A stretch of DNA of 64,000 nucleotides. Origin: Acidobacteriota bacterium. Its GTDB lineage: Bacteria > Acidobacteriota > Blastocatellia > Pyrinomonadales > Pyrinomonadaceae. Below are positions 1 through 10,596 of this stretch, one piece after another. The stretch covers positions 124,001 through 188,000 of the forward strand of contig JADJBB010000004.1 in the NCBI GenBank assembly GCA_016703965.1. Direction: 5' to 3'. Made by a program: the position numbers and the translations under genes. Below the pieces are notes generated by a model. The model made no database searches. It saw only the letters and a program-made list of their open reading frames with translations, and was not told the DNA's origin. Within the stretch, counting starts at the first letter, position 1, and every line of letters begins with the position of its first letter.

Positions 1-3333
<3,333 letters not shown>

Positions 3334-3763
3334 ATGATTAATGCGGGCGATAAAAAATACGTTGATTTTTGGAAACGTTGCTGATACGATGCCCCTAGCA
3401 AAGTTCCTTTTAAACTCTCTCGCGGTAAAGACGGCAAATGCGGCCCTAGGTAAAGTTTACCCAGACCGCTTCTTTAAGCAGCATTTGCTTGAAATAAATT
3501 TTCCGAGCGTGTCAGAAAGGACACCGACTCTCCACGTGTGTGCGGCTCATGAGCCGCGTCCAAAACCACCGAAGGCGTAAACGCCGTTGGCTTACTAAAC
3601 CTACTTATCGCACGGCGAAAATAAAATAGCGGTGCGAACCTCTTAGCTTAGCAACAAATCATCGAAAAGGCAAGGCCTTTTTTTTGAACAAAGATGCGCC
3701 GGGAAGGCGGGCTGCAAATTACAGCTGACCCGCTTTCCCGGCGATCATTTCCCAAGTCGAAAA
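3334..3763 (-). other. rplL-rpoB spacer (430 bp), no gene seen
   Basis: This long spacer separates rplL from rpoB. I see no convincing coding sequence in it on either strand. It contains one strong hairpin close to rplL (listed separately) and a weaker 7-bp hairpin at about 3665-3681. In E. coli the equivalent spacer holds a partial terminator and an RNA-processing site that lower rpoBC expression relative to rplJL; a similar role here is inference from position. Confidence 0.6.
3697..3743 (-). terminator. Hairpin after rplL, probable attenuator or processing site
   Basis: The arms CGCCGGGAA-A-GCGGG and CCCGC-C-TTCCCGGCG pair over 15 positions with one mismatch, about 20 bp after the rplL stop. 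The sequence after it on the minus strand (CATCTTTGTTC) is only weakly U-rich, so partial termination or RNase III processing fits better than full termination. Confidence 0.6.
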
Positions 3764-4153
3764 CTATTTGAGCTCGACAGTTGCACCAGCTTCCGTGAGC
3801 TTGGCAGAGATCTCGTCTGCTTCTGCCTTCGAAACGCCTTCTTTGAGGGCTTTCGGAGCTGCATCGACGAGGTCTTTCGCTTCCTTGAGGCCAAGGCCTG
3901 CAACGACTTCGCGAACAACTTTGATGACCGCGATCTTGTTGCCGCCGGCCGAGGTGAGAACGACATCAAACGAATCTTTCTCTTCTGCAGCCGGAGCGTC
4001 ACCGCCGCCAGCCGGAGCTGCCATCATCATCGGAGCTGCTGCTGCCGCTGCCGAAACACCGAAAACTTCTTCGAGTTCCTTGACCAATTCCGACGCTTCG
4101 AGAAGCGTCATGCCTTTCAAAAATTCGACTACATCTGCTTTTGTGGTTGCCAT
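3764..4153 (-). CDS. rplL: 50S ribosomal protein L7/L12
   Basis: This 129-residue acidic stalk protein binds L10 as dimers and recruits translation GTPases to the ribosome. The layout is typical: an N-terminal dimerisation helix pair (about 1-32, VVEFLKGMTLLEASELVKEL), an Ala/Gly/Pro-rich hinge (about 33-55, with AAAAAAPMMMAAPAGGG), and the C-terminal domain with NKIAVIKVVREVVAGLGLKE, the factor-binding helix. Length is normal. An RBS-like AGGAGAAAT lies before the ATG. It follows rplJ after a 301-bp gap, longer than usual. Confidence 0.98.
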   Translation of the reverse strand: MATTKADVVEFLKGMTLLEASELVKELEEVFGVSAAAAAAPMMMAAPAGGGDAPAAEEKDSFDVVLTSAGGNKIAVIKVVREVVAGLGLKEAKDLVDAAPKALKEGVSKAEADEISAKLTEAGATVELK

Positions 4154-4454
4154 AACTTTAATATTTCTCCTATTTAGGGTTCTGTTAATTTAGTAGGTAG
4201 TTAATAGAGACTTTTCGATCTGCTACTAACCGCTTCTTGCCGCTAGAACCCAGGGACAAATTCGGTCGGGGTTGCATCACCTTTCCTCGCCTGTCCGAAG
4301 CCGCCGGTGACCTGACAAATCACTTGGGCTCGTTTTCCTTGAGCACGGCTGTTGCGAACGTTACCGCCCGCTATCTCAAATTTGAAATCTTAAATTTCAA
4401 ATCTTGAATGATCGGGAACCAAGTCTCGCAACTTAGTTCCCGAAACAAAATCGT
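4154..4454 (-). other. rplJ-rplL spacer (301 bp) with a hairpin
   Basis: No gene is visible. Directly after the rplJ stop lies a 12-bp hairpin (arms 4413-4424 and 4431-4442, CGGGAACTAAGT with ACTTGGTTCCCG, one G-U pair). Next is an A/T-rich 9-bp hairpin (ATTTGAAAT with ATTTCAAAT, about 4380-4404). Neither has a long U-tract, so partial termination or mRNA stabilisation between L10 and L7/L12 is the likely role. Most bacteria have a much shorter rplJ-rplL gap. Confidence 0.5.
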
Positions 4455-5177
4455 TTATGCTGCCGGTTCTTCCGCCGGAGCTTCTTCAGCAGCCGGTTCA
4501 GCTTCAGGCTCTGCGGCCGGAGCTTCTTCAGATGGAGCAGCCTCGACCGGAGCTTCAGCGGTTTCCACAGCTGGAGCCTCTTCTTCCGGAGCAGCTTCGA
4601 CCTCAGCCGCCGGAGCCGGCTCTTCAGCCTTAGCTTCGGCTGCCGGAGCTGCACCTGCCGGTTTGTTCTCACCGATCTGCTTGATCACAACAGCAAGGTC
4701 ACGCGGTACGGCGTTGATAACCGTAACGATACCCTGAGCCTGTGCGTTAATGACCCACAGAAGTTTGGAAATAAGCTCTTCTTTCGACGGCAGATTCGCG
4801 ATCGTGGTGAGCTGGTCGAGGTTCACGAGTTTGCCGTCAACTACACCCGTTTTAAAGGTGTAGATGGCCGCATTTTCCTTCATGAACTTCGAAACTGCTT
4901 TCGAAAGAATGACCGGATCTCCGTCGGTCCACGCAATTGCGGTTACGCCTTTGAAAGCCTCAGCGGCATCTTCAAACTGCGTTCCTTTTACCGCGATGCG
5001 GGCCAGAGTGTTTTTTACAACCTGGTATTTAGCACCGGCCTCGCGAAGCTGGCTTCTGAATTCCTGATCCTTGGTAACCGTTAGCTTCGAAAAGCTGACG
5101 ACCATTGCCGAGGTAGAATTCTGCAGCGACTCACTGAGGGCGTTCAGATCTGTTTGTTTTGTTTCTCTTGATTTCAT
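4455..5177 (-). CDS. rplJ: 50S ribosomal protein L10 with long Ala/Glu/Pro C-terminal tail
   Basis: L10 forms the base of the ribosomal stalk and anchors L7/L12 dimers. Residues 1-172 align by eye with ordinary L10 (YQVVKNTLARIAVKGT, SKEELISKLLWVINA, then the L7/L12-binding helix). Family members are usually about 165-180 residues; this one is 240 because residues 173-240 form an acidic, low-complexity tail almost entirely of Ala, Glu and Pro, resembling a hinge. It starts 20 bp after rplA ends, in the same operon. The tail is read in frame with no stop, so it is not an edge artefact; its function is unknown. Confidence 0.96.
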   Translation of the reverse strand: MKSRETKQTDLNALSESLQNSTSAMVVSFSKLTVTKDQEFRSQLREAGAKYQVVKNTLARIAVKGTQFEDAAEAFKGVTAIAWTDGDPVILSKAVSKFMKENAAIYTFKTGVVDGKLVNLDQLTTIANLPSKEELISKLLWVINAQAQGIVTVINAVPRDLAVVIKQIGENKPAGAAPAAEAKAEEPAPAAEVEAAPEEEAPAVETAEAPVEAAPSEEAPAAEPEAEPAAEEAPAEEPAA

Positions 5178-5197
5178 TTCTCTTTCTCGCTCCTCAA

Positions 5198-5890
5198 TTA
5201 AACGTACGCCAGCTCATCGAGCAGAACGCCCGGGCTCATCGTCGCGGCCAAATTAATTTTTTTCAGGTAACGTCCTTTAGCGGTCGTCGGCTTTGCCTTG
5301 ATGACCGCGCTGATCAAAACTCGCGTGTTTTCCTGCAATTTTGCAGGGTCGAACGACACCTTTCCGACCGGCGAGTGAATAACGCCCGTTTTATCAACGC
5401 GATATTCGACCTTACCAGCCTTGGTTTCTTCGATTGCCGTTTTCACGTCCATCGTGACCGTTCCCGTTTTTGGATTTGGCATCAGGCCTCGAGGACCGAG
5501 AACCTTACCGAGCTGTCCGACCTTGCCCATCATATCGGGCGTCGCAATGAGTGCGTCGAAGTCGAGCCAGCCGCCTTTGATCTTGTCAACGATGTCGTCG
5601 CCGCCGGCAAAATCTGCTCCGGCTTCCTCAGCCTCGCGGATCTTATCGCTCTGAGCAATTACGACAATGCGTTTCGCCGTACCGCCCAAGCCGTGCGGCA
5701 GGACGATGGTTCCGCGGACGAGCTGATCCGCTTTTCGCGGGTCAACGCCGAGCCACATGGTGAGTTCGACGGTCTCGTCAAACTTAGCAAATGCGATCTC
5801 TTTTAATTTTGAGACCGCCTCTTCAAGCGTGTGCTTCTTGCCTGCCTCGATCTTTTCGGCAGCCGCAAGATATTTCTTGCCTCTTTTCAT
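5198..5890 (-). CDS. rplA: 50S ribosomal protein L1
   Basis: L1 binds 23S rRNA at the L1 stalk, which helps release deacylated tRNA; in many bacteria it also represses its own rplKA mRNA. The 230-residue product has the expected length and conserved blocks (MKRGKKYLAAAEKI at the N-terminus, VLGPRGLMPNPKTGTV about 140-155, GVIHSPVGK near 195). The start at 5890 is preceded by an AGGTAAA-type RBS. It follows rplK by 81 bp and precedes rplJ by 20 bp. Confidence 0.98.
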   Translation of the reverse strand: MKRGKKYLAAAEKIEAGKKHTLEEAVSKLKEIAFAKFDETVELTMWLGVDPRKADQLVRGTIVLPHGLGGTAKRIVVIAQSDKIREAEEAGADFAGGDDIVDKIKGGWLDFDALIATPDMMGKVGQLGKVLGPRGLMPNPKTGTVTMDVKTAIEETKAGKVEYRVDKTGVIHSPVGKVSFDPAKLQENTRVLISAVIKAKPTTAKGRYLKKINLAATMSPGVLLDELAYV

Positions 5891-5971
5891 TTTACCTCCA
5901 GGTAGTAGCGGACAACTTAGTTGTCCTCCCTAATGAGACCTATATGACTTATCCGTCCTATAGGACCTATT

Positions 5972-6397
5972 TTATTCGATGGTCAAACCCATCGATTTCG
6001 CCGTTCCCTCGATAGTCCGCATGGCGGCCGCGAGGTCAGACGTATTGAGATCGACCATTTTTAATTTGGCTATCTCTTCGATCTTTGCTTTAGAGATCGA
6101 GCCTACTTTTTCCTTATTGGACTTGCTCGAACCCTTTGCGATGCCCGACGCTTTTCTCAAAAGATCGGCCGCTGGCGGAGTTTTAGTCACGAACGTGAAC
6201 GAACGATCCGCATAAACTGTGATCACGACCGGCACCTTCATATCCGGATCGTCGTTTTGCGTTTTGGCGTTGAACGCCTTGCAAAACTCCATGATGTTAA
6301 CGCCGTGCTGACCCAATGCAGGGCCGATCGGCGGAGCCGGATTGGCTTTGCCAGCCGGGATCTGTAACTTAATGTAACCTTCTATCTTCTTTGCCAT
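5972..6397 (-). CDS. rplK: 50S ribosomal protein L11
   Basis: L11 binds the GTPase-associated centre of 23S rRNA and is needed for RelA activation. The 141-residue length is standard. The N-terminal Pro-rich segment (LQIPAGKANPAPPIGPALGQHGVNIMEF, residues 12-39, given here in part) and the C-terminal RNA-binding domain (MRTIEGTAKSMGLTIE end) are clear. It follows nusG after a spacer that is filled by a palindromic repeat element (6405-6512), so any leader structure must lie in or around that element. Confidence 0.98.
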   Translation of the reverse strand: MAKKIEGYIKLQIPAGKANPAPPIGPALGQHGVNIMEFCKAFNAKTQNDDPDMKVPVVITVYADRSFTFVTKTPPAADLLRKASGIAKGSSKSNKEKVGSISKAKIEEIAKLKMVDLNTSDLAAAMRTIEGTAKSMGLTIE

Positions 6398-6404
6398 ACT
6401 TGTC

Positions 6405-6512
6405 GGACCGCAGGCTGCCAGCCTGCCAGTCTCTCCTTTCGATTAACGATGCCGTTTGCCGGCAATGTCCTCTTCCTGATCTTCAAACACGCAGGCTGGC
6501 AGCCTGCGTTCC
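6405..6512. repeat. Palindromic element, family A (nusG-rplK spacer)
   Basis: Two palindromes, GCAGGCTGCCAGCCTGC (about 6410-6426) and GCAGGCTGGCAGCCTGC (6491-6507), lie in inverted orientation around a short central palindrome TTGCCGGCAA (about 6456-6465). The same three-part layout, including the centre TTGCCGGCAAT-TCCT, recurs at 54830-54925, and one end palindrome lies inside aspS. The element fills the nusG-rplK spacer and abuts the nusG stop. Confidence 0.85.
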
Positions 6513-6514
6513 GT

Positions 6515-7075
6515 CTACTCTTCCTCAGCAAACGTAACTTTTTCAACTTCTAAAAATGTCAATTCATACGGCGTCGAACGTCCGAAGATGGTGATCGAGA
6601 CCTTGAGTGTCGATTTATCTTCATTGATCTCCTCAACCTTACCGGTGAAGCTCGCGAATGGGCCGGATTTGATCCTGACGACCTCGCCTACATCGTAGGT
6701 GAACTTCGGTTTCGGCTTCTCTGTCGCGACCTCGATGTTGCTGATGATCTGATCGACCTCGGCCTGAGTGAGCGGCGTTGGCTGTTTTCCACCAAGAAAG
6801 CCGGTCACCTTAGGCGTCGATTTGATCGCGTGAAACACGTTATCGGGAATCTTGCCCTTTTCGTCACAATCGATCTCAACGAGCACGTATCCGGGATAGA
6901 ACATCCGCTCGGAGACATACTCTTTATTGCCGCGCATTTCGACGACTTTTTCCTTCGGAAGCAGAACTTCAGTGATCTGCTCGGCCAGCTCCATATCGCG
7001 GATGCGTGCCCCGAGGCTCTCGACCACCTTATTCTCATGCCCCGAATAGGTGTGGATAAAATACCACTGCTTCAT
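6515..7075 (-). CDS. nusG: Transcription termination/antitermination factor NusG
   Basis: NusG binds RNA polymerase through its NGN domain and Rho or ribosomal S10 through its KOW domain. The 186-residue protein shows the NGN start WYFIHTYSGHENKV (3-16), the FYPGYVLVEI strand, and a C-terminal KOW domain (about 128-180, VGEVVRIKSGPFASFTGKVEE). It lies 10 bp after secE, the normal gene order. The stop codon is followed immediately by a family A palindrome. Confidence 0.98.
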   Translation of the reverse strand: MKQWYFIHTYSGHENKVVESLGARIRDMELAEQITEVLLPKEKVVEMRGNKEYVSERMFYPGYVLVEIDCDEKGKIPDNVFHAIKSTPKVTGFLGGKQPTPLTQAEVDQIISNIEVATEKPKPKFTYDVGEVVRIKSGPFASFTGKVEEINEDKSTLKVSITIFGRSTPYELTFLEVEKVTFAEEE

Positions 7076-7085
7076 CGTGAATTCC

Positions 7086-7328
7086 TTATGCTCCGGCGAG
7101 CTTATTGATGACCCATGTTAGGCCCTGGATAACGTAAACCCATCCCTGATCGATCAAGAACAAAAAAGCCGCAAAGAAAAAAACATTCAGGATCACGATG
7201 ATAGTCGTGTTCTTCACATCTTCCGATGACGGGAATGTTGTCTTATCAAGCTCGGAACGCGTTTTTTGAATAAACTCGCCGATACCTTCTTTATGTTTCC
7301 CTTCGGCCTGTGCAACTGCTTCTGACAC
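7086..7328 (-). CDS. secE: Preprotein translocase subunit SecE
   Basis: SecE clamps SecY in the inner-membrane protein channel. The 80-residue protein is the short, single-span form: an amphipathic region (FIQKTRSELDKTTFPSSEDV, about 19-38) followed by one transmembrane helix (TTIIVILNVFFFAAFLFLID, about 41-60). It sits between tRNA-Trp and nusG, the conserved location. Confidence 0.96.
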   Translation of the reverse strand: MSEAVAQAEGKHKEGIGEFIQKTRSELDKTTFPSSEDVKNTTIIVILNVFFFAAFLFLIDQGWVYVIQGLTWVINKLAGA

Positions 7329-7355
7329 GTTTTTCTCCTACAAAATCTTCGTTAA

Positions 7356-7431
7356 TGGCAGGGGTAGCAGGACTCGAACCCGCACCTTAGGTTTTGGAGA
7401 CCCGCATGCTAACCATTGACACCATACCCCT
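7356..7431 (-). tRNA. trnW: tRNA-Trp (CCA anticodon)
   Basis: A 76-nt cloverleaf with encoded 3' CCA. Acceptor stem AGGGGTA/TACCCCT, anticodon loop CTCCAAA (anticodon CCA at 7395-7397) and T-arm GCGGG-TTCGAGT-CCTGC all form. The anticodon stem is imperfect at its base (one mismatch and one G-U). It lies just upstream of secE, as in many bacteria. Confidence 0.95.
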
Positions 7432-7456
7432 TTGTAATGAGTCAAGAGTAGCGAGC

Positions 7457-7499
7457 CTGGAGTCGTGAGCCGGAACTTAATTCCAGCTCACGACTCCAG
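7457..7499. repeat. 14-bp inverted repeat in rpmG-tRNA-Trp spacer
   Basis: CTGGAGTCGTGAGC (7457-7470) and GCTCACGACTCCAG (7486-7499) form a perfect 14-bp hairpin with a 15-nt loop. A further ACTCATGACTCCAGAC follows at about 7499-7514, so the short motif GAGTC is repeated three times at 7-bp spacing in the right-hand arm. No U-tract follows on the minus strand; it looks like another member of the local repeat population rather than a terminator. Confidence 0.7.
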
Positions 7500-7514
7500 A
7501 CTCATGACTCCAGA

Positions 7515-7667
7515 CTATTTATTTTCTCTGTGTACACGGTGGCAACGGCAACGATTGCAAAACTTTTTAAGCTCAAGCCTGTTAGGCGTGTTCTTTTTGT
7601 TCTTTGTCGTAACGTAGTTGCGCTCTTTGCACTCAGTGCACTGCAAAATAATATTATCTCTTGGCAT
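7515..7667 (-). CDS. rpmG: 50S ribosomal protein L33, zinc-binding form
   Basis: A 50-residue protein read from the ATG at 7667: MPRDNIILQCTECKERNYV then a basic core and FCNRCRCHRVHRENK. The two CxxC pairs (C10/C13 and C37/C40) mark the zinc-containing C+ form of L33. It lies between tuf and tRNA-Trp, where rpmG is found in many bacteria. An AGGAAAT RBS precedes the start. Confidence 0.95.
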   Translation of the reverse strand: MPRDNIILQCTECKERNYVTTKNKKNTPNRLELKKFCNRCRCHRVHRENK

Positions 7668-7734
7668 ATTTCCTCTGGAACAGCATTCAGCAGCTTTCTT
7701 CGAGCGGTCTTACCGCAGATGCCGGCATTCCAAC

Positions 7735-8923
7735 TTACAAAACTACTTCTGAAACCGTACCGGCTCCGACTGTTCTGCCGCCTTCGCGGATAGCGAAACG
7801 GAGTCCTTTTTCCATGGCGATCGGAGCGATGAGCTCGATCTCCATCTGGATGTTGTCGCCCGGCATAACCATCTCAACTCCGGCCGGAAGGTGTGCAACG
7901 CCGGTCACGTCCGTTGTTCTGAAGTAGAACTGCGGGCGATATCCCGTAAAGAACGGGGTGTGGCGTCCGCCTTCTTCTTTCGTGAGGACGTATGCCTCAG
8001 CCTTGAACTTCGTGTGCGGTGTGATCGAACCCGGTTTCGCGATAACCTGTCCGCGTTCGATCTCTTTACGCTCGACGCCTCTCAGCAGAAGTCCGACGTT
8101 GTCGCCTGCCATTCCTGAATCGAGAAGCTTCTTGAACATTTCGACGCCCGTTACGACCGAGTTGCGTGTGTCTTTGATTCCGACGATCTCGACCGGTTCG
8201 TTGACGTTGATAACGCCGCGTTCGATTCTTCCGGTTGCGACTGTTCCGCGGCCCTGGATCGTGAAGATATCTTCGACCGGCATCAGGAACGGCTTGTCAG
8301 TCTCACGAGCAGGGGTCGGGATGAAATCATCCACCGTCTGCATCAGCTCATCGATCTTTACTTCCCATGCAGGATCGCCTTCGAGTGCTCTCAGTGCCGA
8401 GCCCTGGGTGATCGGTGTATCGTCACCAGGGAATTCGTATGAGCTAAGGAGTTCGCGGATCTCCATGTCGACCAGTTCGAGCAGCTCTGCGTCATCGACC
8501 ATGTCTGCCTTGTTCATGAAGACGACCATCGAAGGTACGCCAACCTGACGGGCAAGCAGGATGTGCTCGCGGGTCTGCGGCATCGGGCCGTCCGTTGCTG
8601 CCACGACGAGGATCGCTCCGTCCATCTGGGCAGCTCCCGTGATCATGTTCTTGACATAGTCAGCGTGGCCCGGGCAATCGACGTGGGCGTAGTGACGATT
8701 AGCCGTCTCATACTCAACGTGCGCTCGTCGCAATTGTAATACCACGAGCCTTTTCTTCAGGTGCATTGTCGATCGAATCAAACGATCGAAACGTCATCTT
8801 CGCGTTGTGCTTCGACATCACTTTCGTGATCGCTGCCGTCAATGTCGTCTTGCCGTGGTCTACGTGCCCGATCGTTCCAATGTTCACGTGCGGCTTACTT
8901 CGGTCGAATTTCTCTTTACTCAT
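7735..8923 (-). CDS. tuf: Elongation factor Tu, interrupted by a one-base frameshift
   Basis: EF-Tu delivers aminoacyl-tRNA to the ribosome. The start at 8923 gives MSKEKFDRSKPHVNIGTIGH with P-loop GHVDHGKT (19-26). The frame runs to ARGITIATS (about residue 67) and then hits TGA. The following frame resumes at HVEYETANRHYAHVDCPGH and continues intact through NKADM and the barrel domains to VGAGTVSEVVL at 7735. Removing one base near 8719-8728 (GCGACGAGCGCACGTT) restores a 395-residue protein of normal length. The sequence is otherwise pristine, so either this is a sequencing/assembly error or a very recent mutation in one of two tuf copies. It follows three tRNA genes. Confidence 0.93.
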
Positions 8924-8970
8924 TTCTCTTACTCTTCCTATTAATTGATCAACTAACGCTCTAAATAAAC

Positions 8971-9045
<75 letters not shown>

Positions 9046-9082
9046 AGCTCCAACTTTGTTCGCTGACAGCGAAAAAAATTGA

Positions 9083-9158
<76 letters not shown>

Positions 9159-9211
9159 AAACCATGATGAATATTGAATCAAAAATTCAACATTCATTTA
9201 ATTATCAAAAA

Positions 9212-9299
9212 TGGTGCATGGGGTAGGATTTGAACCTACGTAGGAAATTAATCCGACGGGTTTACAGCCCGTTGCCTTTGACCGCTCGACCACCCATGC
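9212..9299 (-). tRNA. trnY: tRNA-Tyr (GTA anticodon)
   Basis: An 88-nt class II tRNA with encoded CCA and a long variable arm. Acceptor GCATGGG/CCCATGC, anticodon stem ACGGG/CCCGT with loop CTGTAAA (anticodon GTA) and T-arm GTAGG-TTCAAAT-CCTAC form. First gene of the tRNA-tuf transcript. Confidence 0.97.
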
Positions 9300-9351
9300 G
9301 TGATCTAATTGATGCCTAAACCGACTTTTTGAGCCAATTAGCAAATTTCCA

Positions 9352-9380
9352 ATAATAGCGAAGACTTTAAAGGCTTGCAA
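9352..9380 (-). promoter_or_regulatory. Promoter of the tRNA-Tyr/Gly/Thr-tuf cluster
   Basis: On the minus strand TTGCAA (9375-9380) is followed after exactly 17 bp by TATTAT (9352-9357), a good sigma-70 match, about 50 bp upstream of tRNA-Tyr. It sits in the short gap after xerD ends. Confidence 0.7.
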
Positions 9381-9415
9381 GCGCGGAAAGGCAGAAAATT
9401 GGCGCCTGTTAAGGC

Positions 9416-10306
9416 TTATCTCGAACGCGGGTGAAACTTCTCGTAGTTGCGCTTCAACTGCGTGTTCGTAATATGAGTATAGACCTGTGTGGTCGAAATG
9501 TCAGCATGGCCGAGCATTTGCTGCACCGACCGGATATCTGCACTATTCTGAACCAGGTGTGTTGCGAACGAGTGCCGCAGCGTGTGCGGTGAAACGCCTG
9601 TGAAGCCGCATTTATCAGCGTATTCCGTGATCGAGACGTAGATCGACTGACGGTTGACGGGTCTGCCGTTCGAGTTTACGAACATGTTCTCGATCTCGAT
9701 ATTTTCTTTTTTTCGACGCAGAACCAGGTAACTTTTTATCCACTCTATCGCACTTGAACCCACTGGCACACGGCGTGTCTTGCTGCCTTTTCCGGTTGTA
9801 GTGACGATGCCCGAGTCGAGATCGACGTTATTAATTTTTAAATTCACCGCTTCAGAAACGCGTAATCCCGACGCATACATCAGTTCCAGTATCGCCCTAT
9901 CGCGAAGTCCCGATTCGGTCGCAGTATCGGGCGTAGCAAGCAAGGTCTCGATCTCGTGCCGATTAAGAAATCGCGGTAAATAGGCACTTTTCTGCGGAGC
10001 AACCAGATCCTCGGCCGGGTTTTTGGTCACGTGGCCGTCGAACATCAAAAACTTATAAAACCCTCGAACGGCACTGATAATACGGCGTTTCGAGTTCTCA
10101 GAAAGCTTCTCACCACCAAGGTCGATCAGCCATTCGCGAAGGTCCGTGCGGCCAAGCGTCAGCAGATCGAGGCCGTTTTTCGCGGACCACACTGACAACC
10201 GCCCGAGGTCGGTACCGTAGCTCTCGATCGAGTTAGCGGCAAGCCCTTTTTCGACGCGGCAGTATCTGAGGTATTCCCTGATGAGGTCGCGTTTGGGTCG
10301 ATCCAT
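9416..10306 (-). CDS. xerD: Tyrosine recombinase XerD
   Basis: XerD works with XerC to resolve chromosome dimers at dif. The 296-residue protein has an N-terminal SAM-like core-binding domain (about 1-90) and a C-terminal catalytic domain with all six catalytic residues in view: R149 (ASGLRVSE), K173 (TGKGSKTRR), H241 and R244 (HTLRHSFATH), H267 (LGHADIS) and Y276 (TTQVYTH). The start MDRPKRD at 10306 gives the family length; the frame is open upstream to 10600 but that part is not protein-like. A second paralogue (XerC) lies at 42813-43724. Confidence 0.93.
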   Translation of the reverse strand: MDRPKRDLIREYLRYCRVEKGLAANSIESYGTDLGRLSVWSAKNGLDLLTLGRTDLREWLIDLGGEKLSENSKRRIISAVRGFYKFLMFDGHVTKNPAEDLVAPQKSAYLPRFLNRHEIETLLATPDTATESGLRDRAILELMYASGLRVSEAVNLKINNVDLDSGIVTTTGKGSKTRRVPVGSSAIEWIKSYLVLRRKKENIEIENMFVNSNGRPVNRQSIYVSITEYADKCGFTGVSPHTLRHSFATHLVQNSADIRSVQQMLGHADISTTQVYTHITNTQLKRNYEKFHPRSR

Positions 10307-10596
10307 ATTATTTGCATCACGATCCGGATGCGTCGGGATGATCTTCAGTCCTAATTCTATGCAATCGGCGACCCCGAAAGCAACAAAATTAAAACAGCCA
10401 CATTGGTAATGCACTTTGAGGAGATTGTTAGAGTAGTTTGCCGAGATTGGTAGAGGTATTTTGGAGATTGGTCGAAGGTCGTTTTTCGTTGAATTTGATG
10501 AAAATGTGCGGGAAACGGATCCCGCACATTCTTCTTTCTCATCGACTACCGCAAGAACGTCCGCTATTTTCACGAGTTCCGTTATCGTCGATAACA
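10307..10596. other. Spacer upstream of xerD (290 bp)
   Basis: The xerD frame stays open through most of this stretch, but the translation has no family resemblance. I see no RNA gene or strong repeat. It may hold the xerD promoter and the 3' end region of the DUF4173 gene. Confidence 0.4.

Noticed and set aside
3665..3684. Short hairpin with a T-run on the plus strand (AAAAGGC-AAG-GCCTTTT)
   Set aside because: It would terminate plus-strand transcription, but no plus-strand gene exists there; on the minus strand no U-tract follows.
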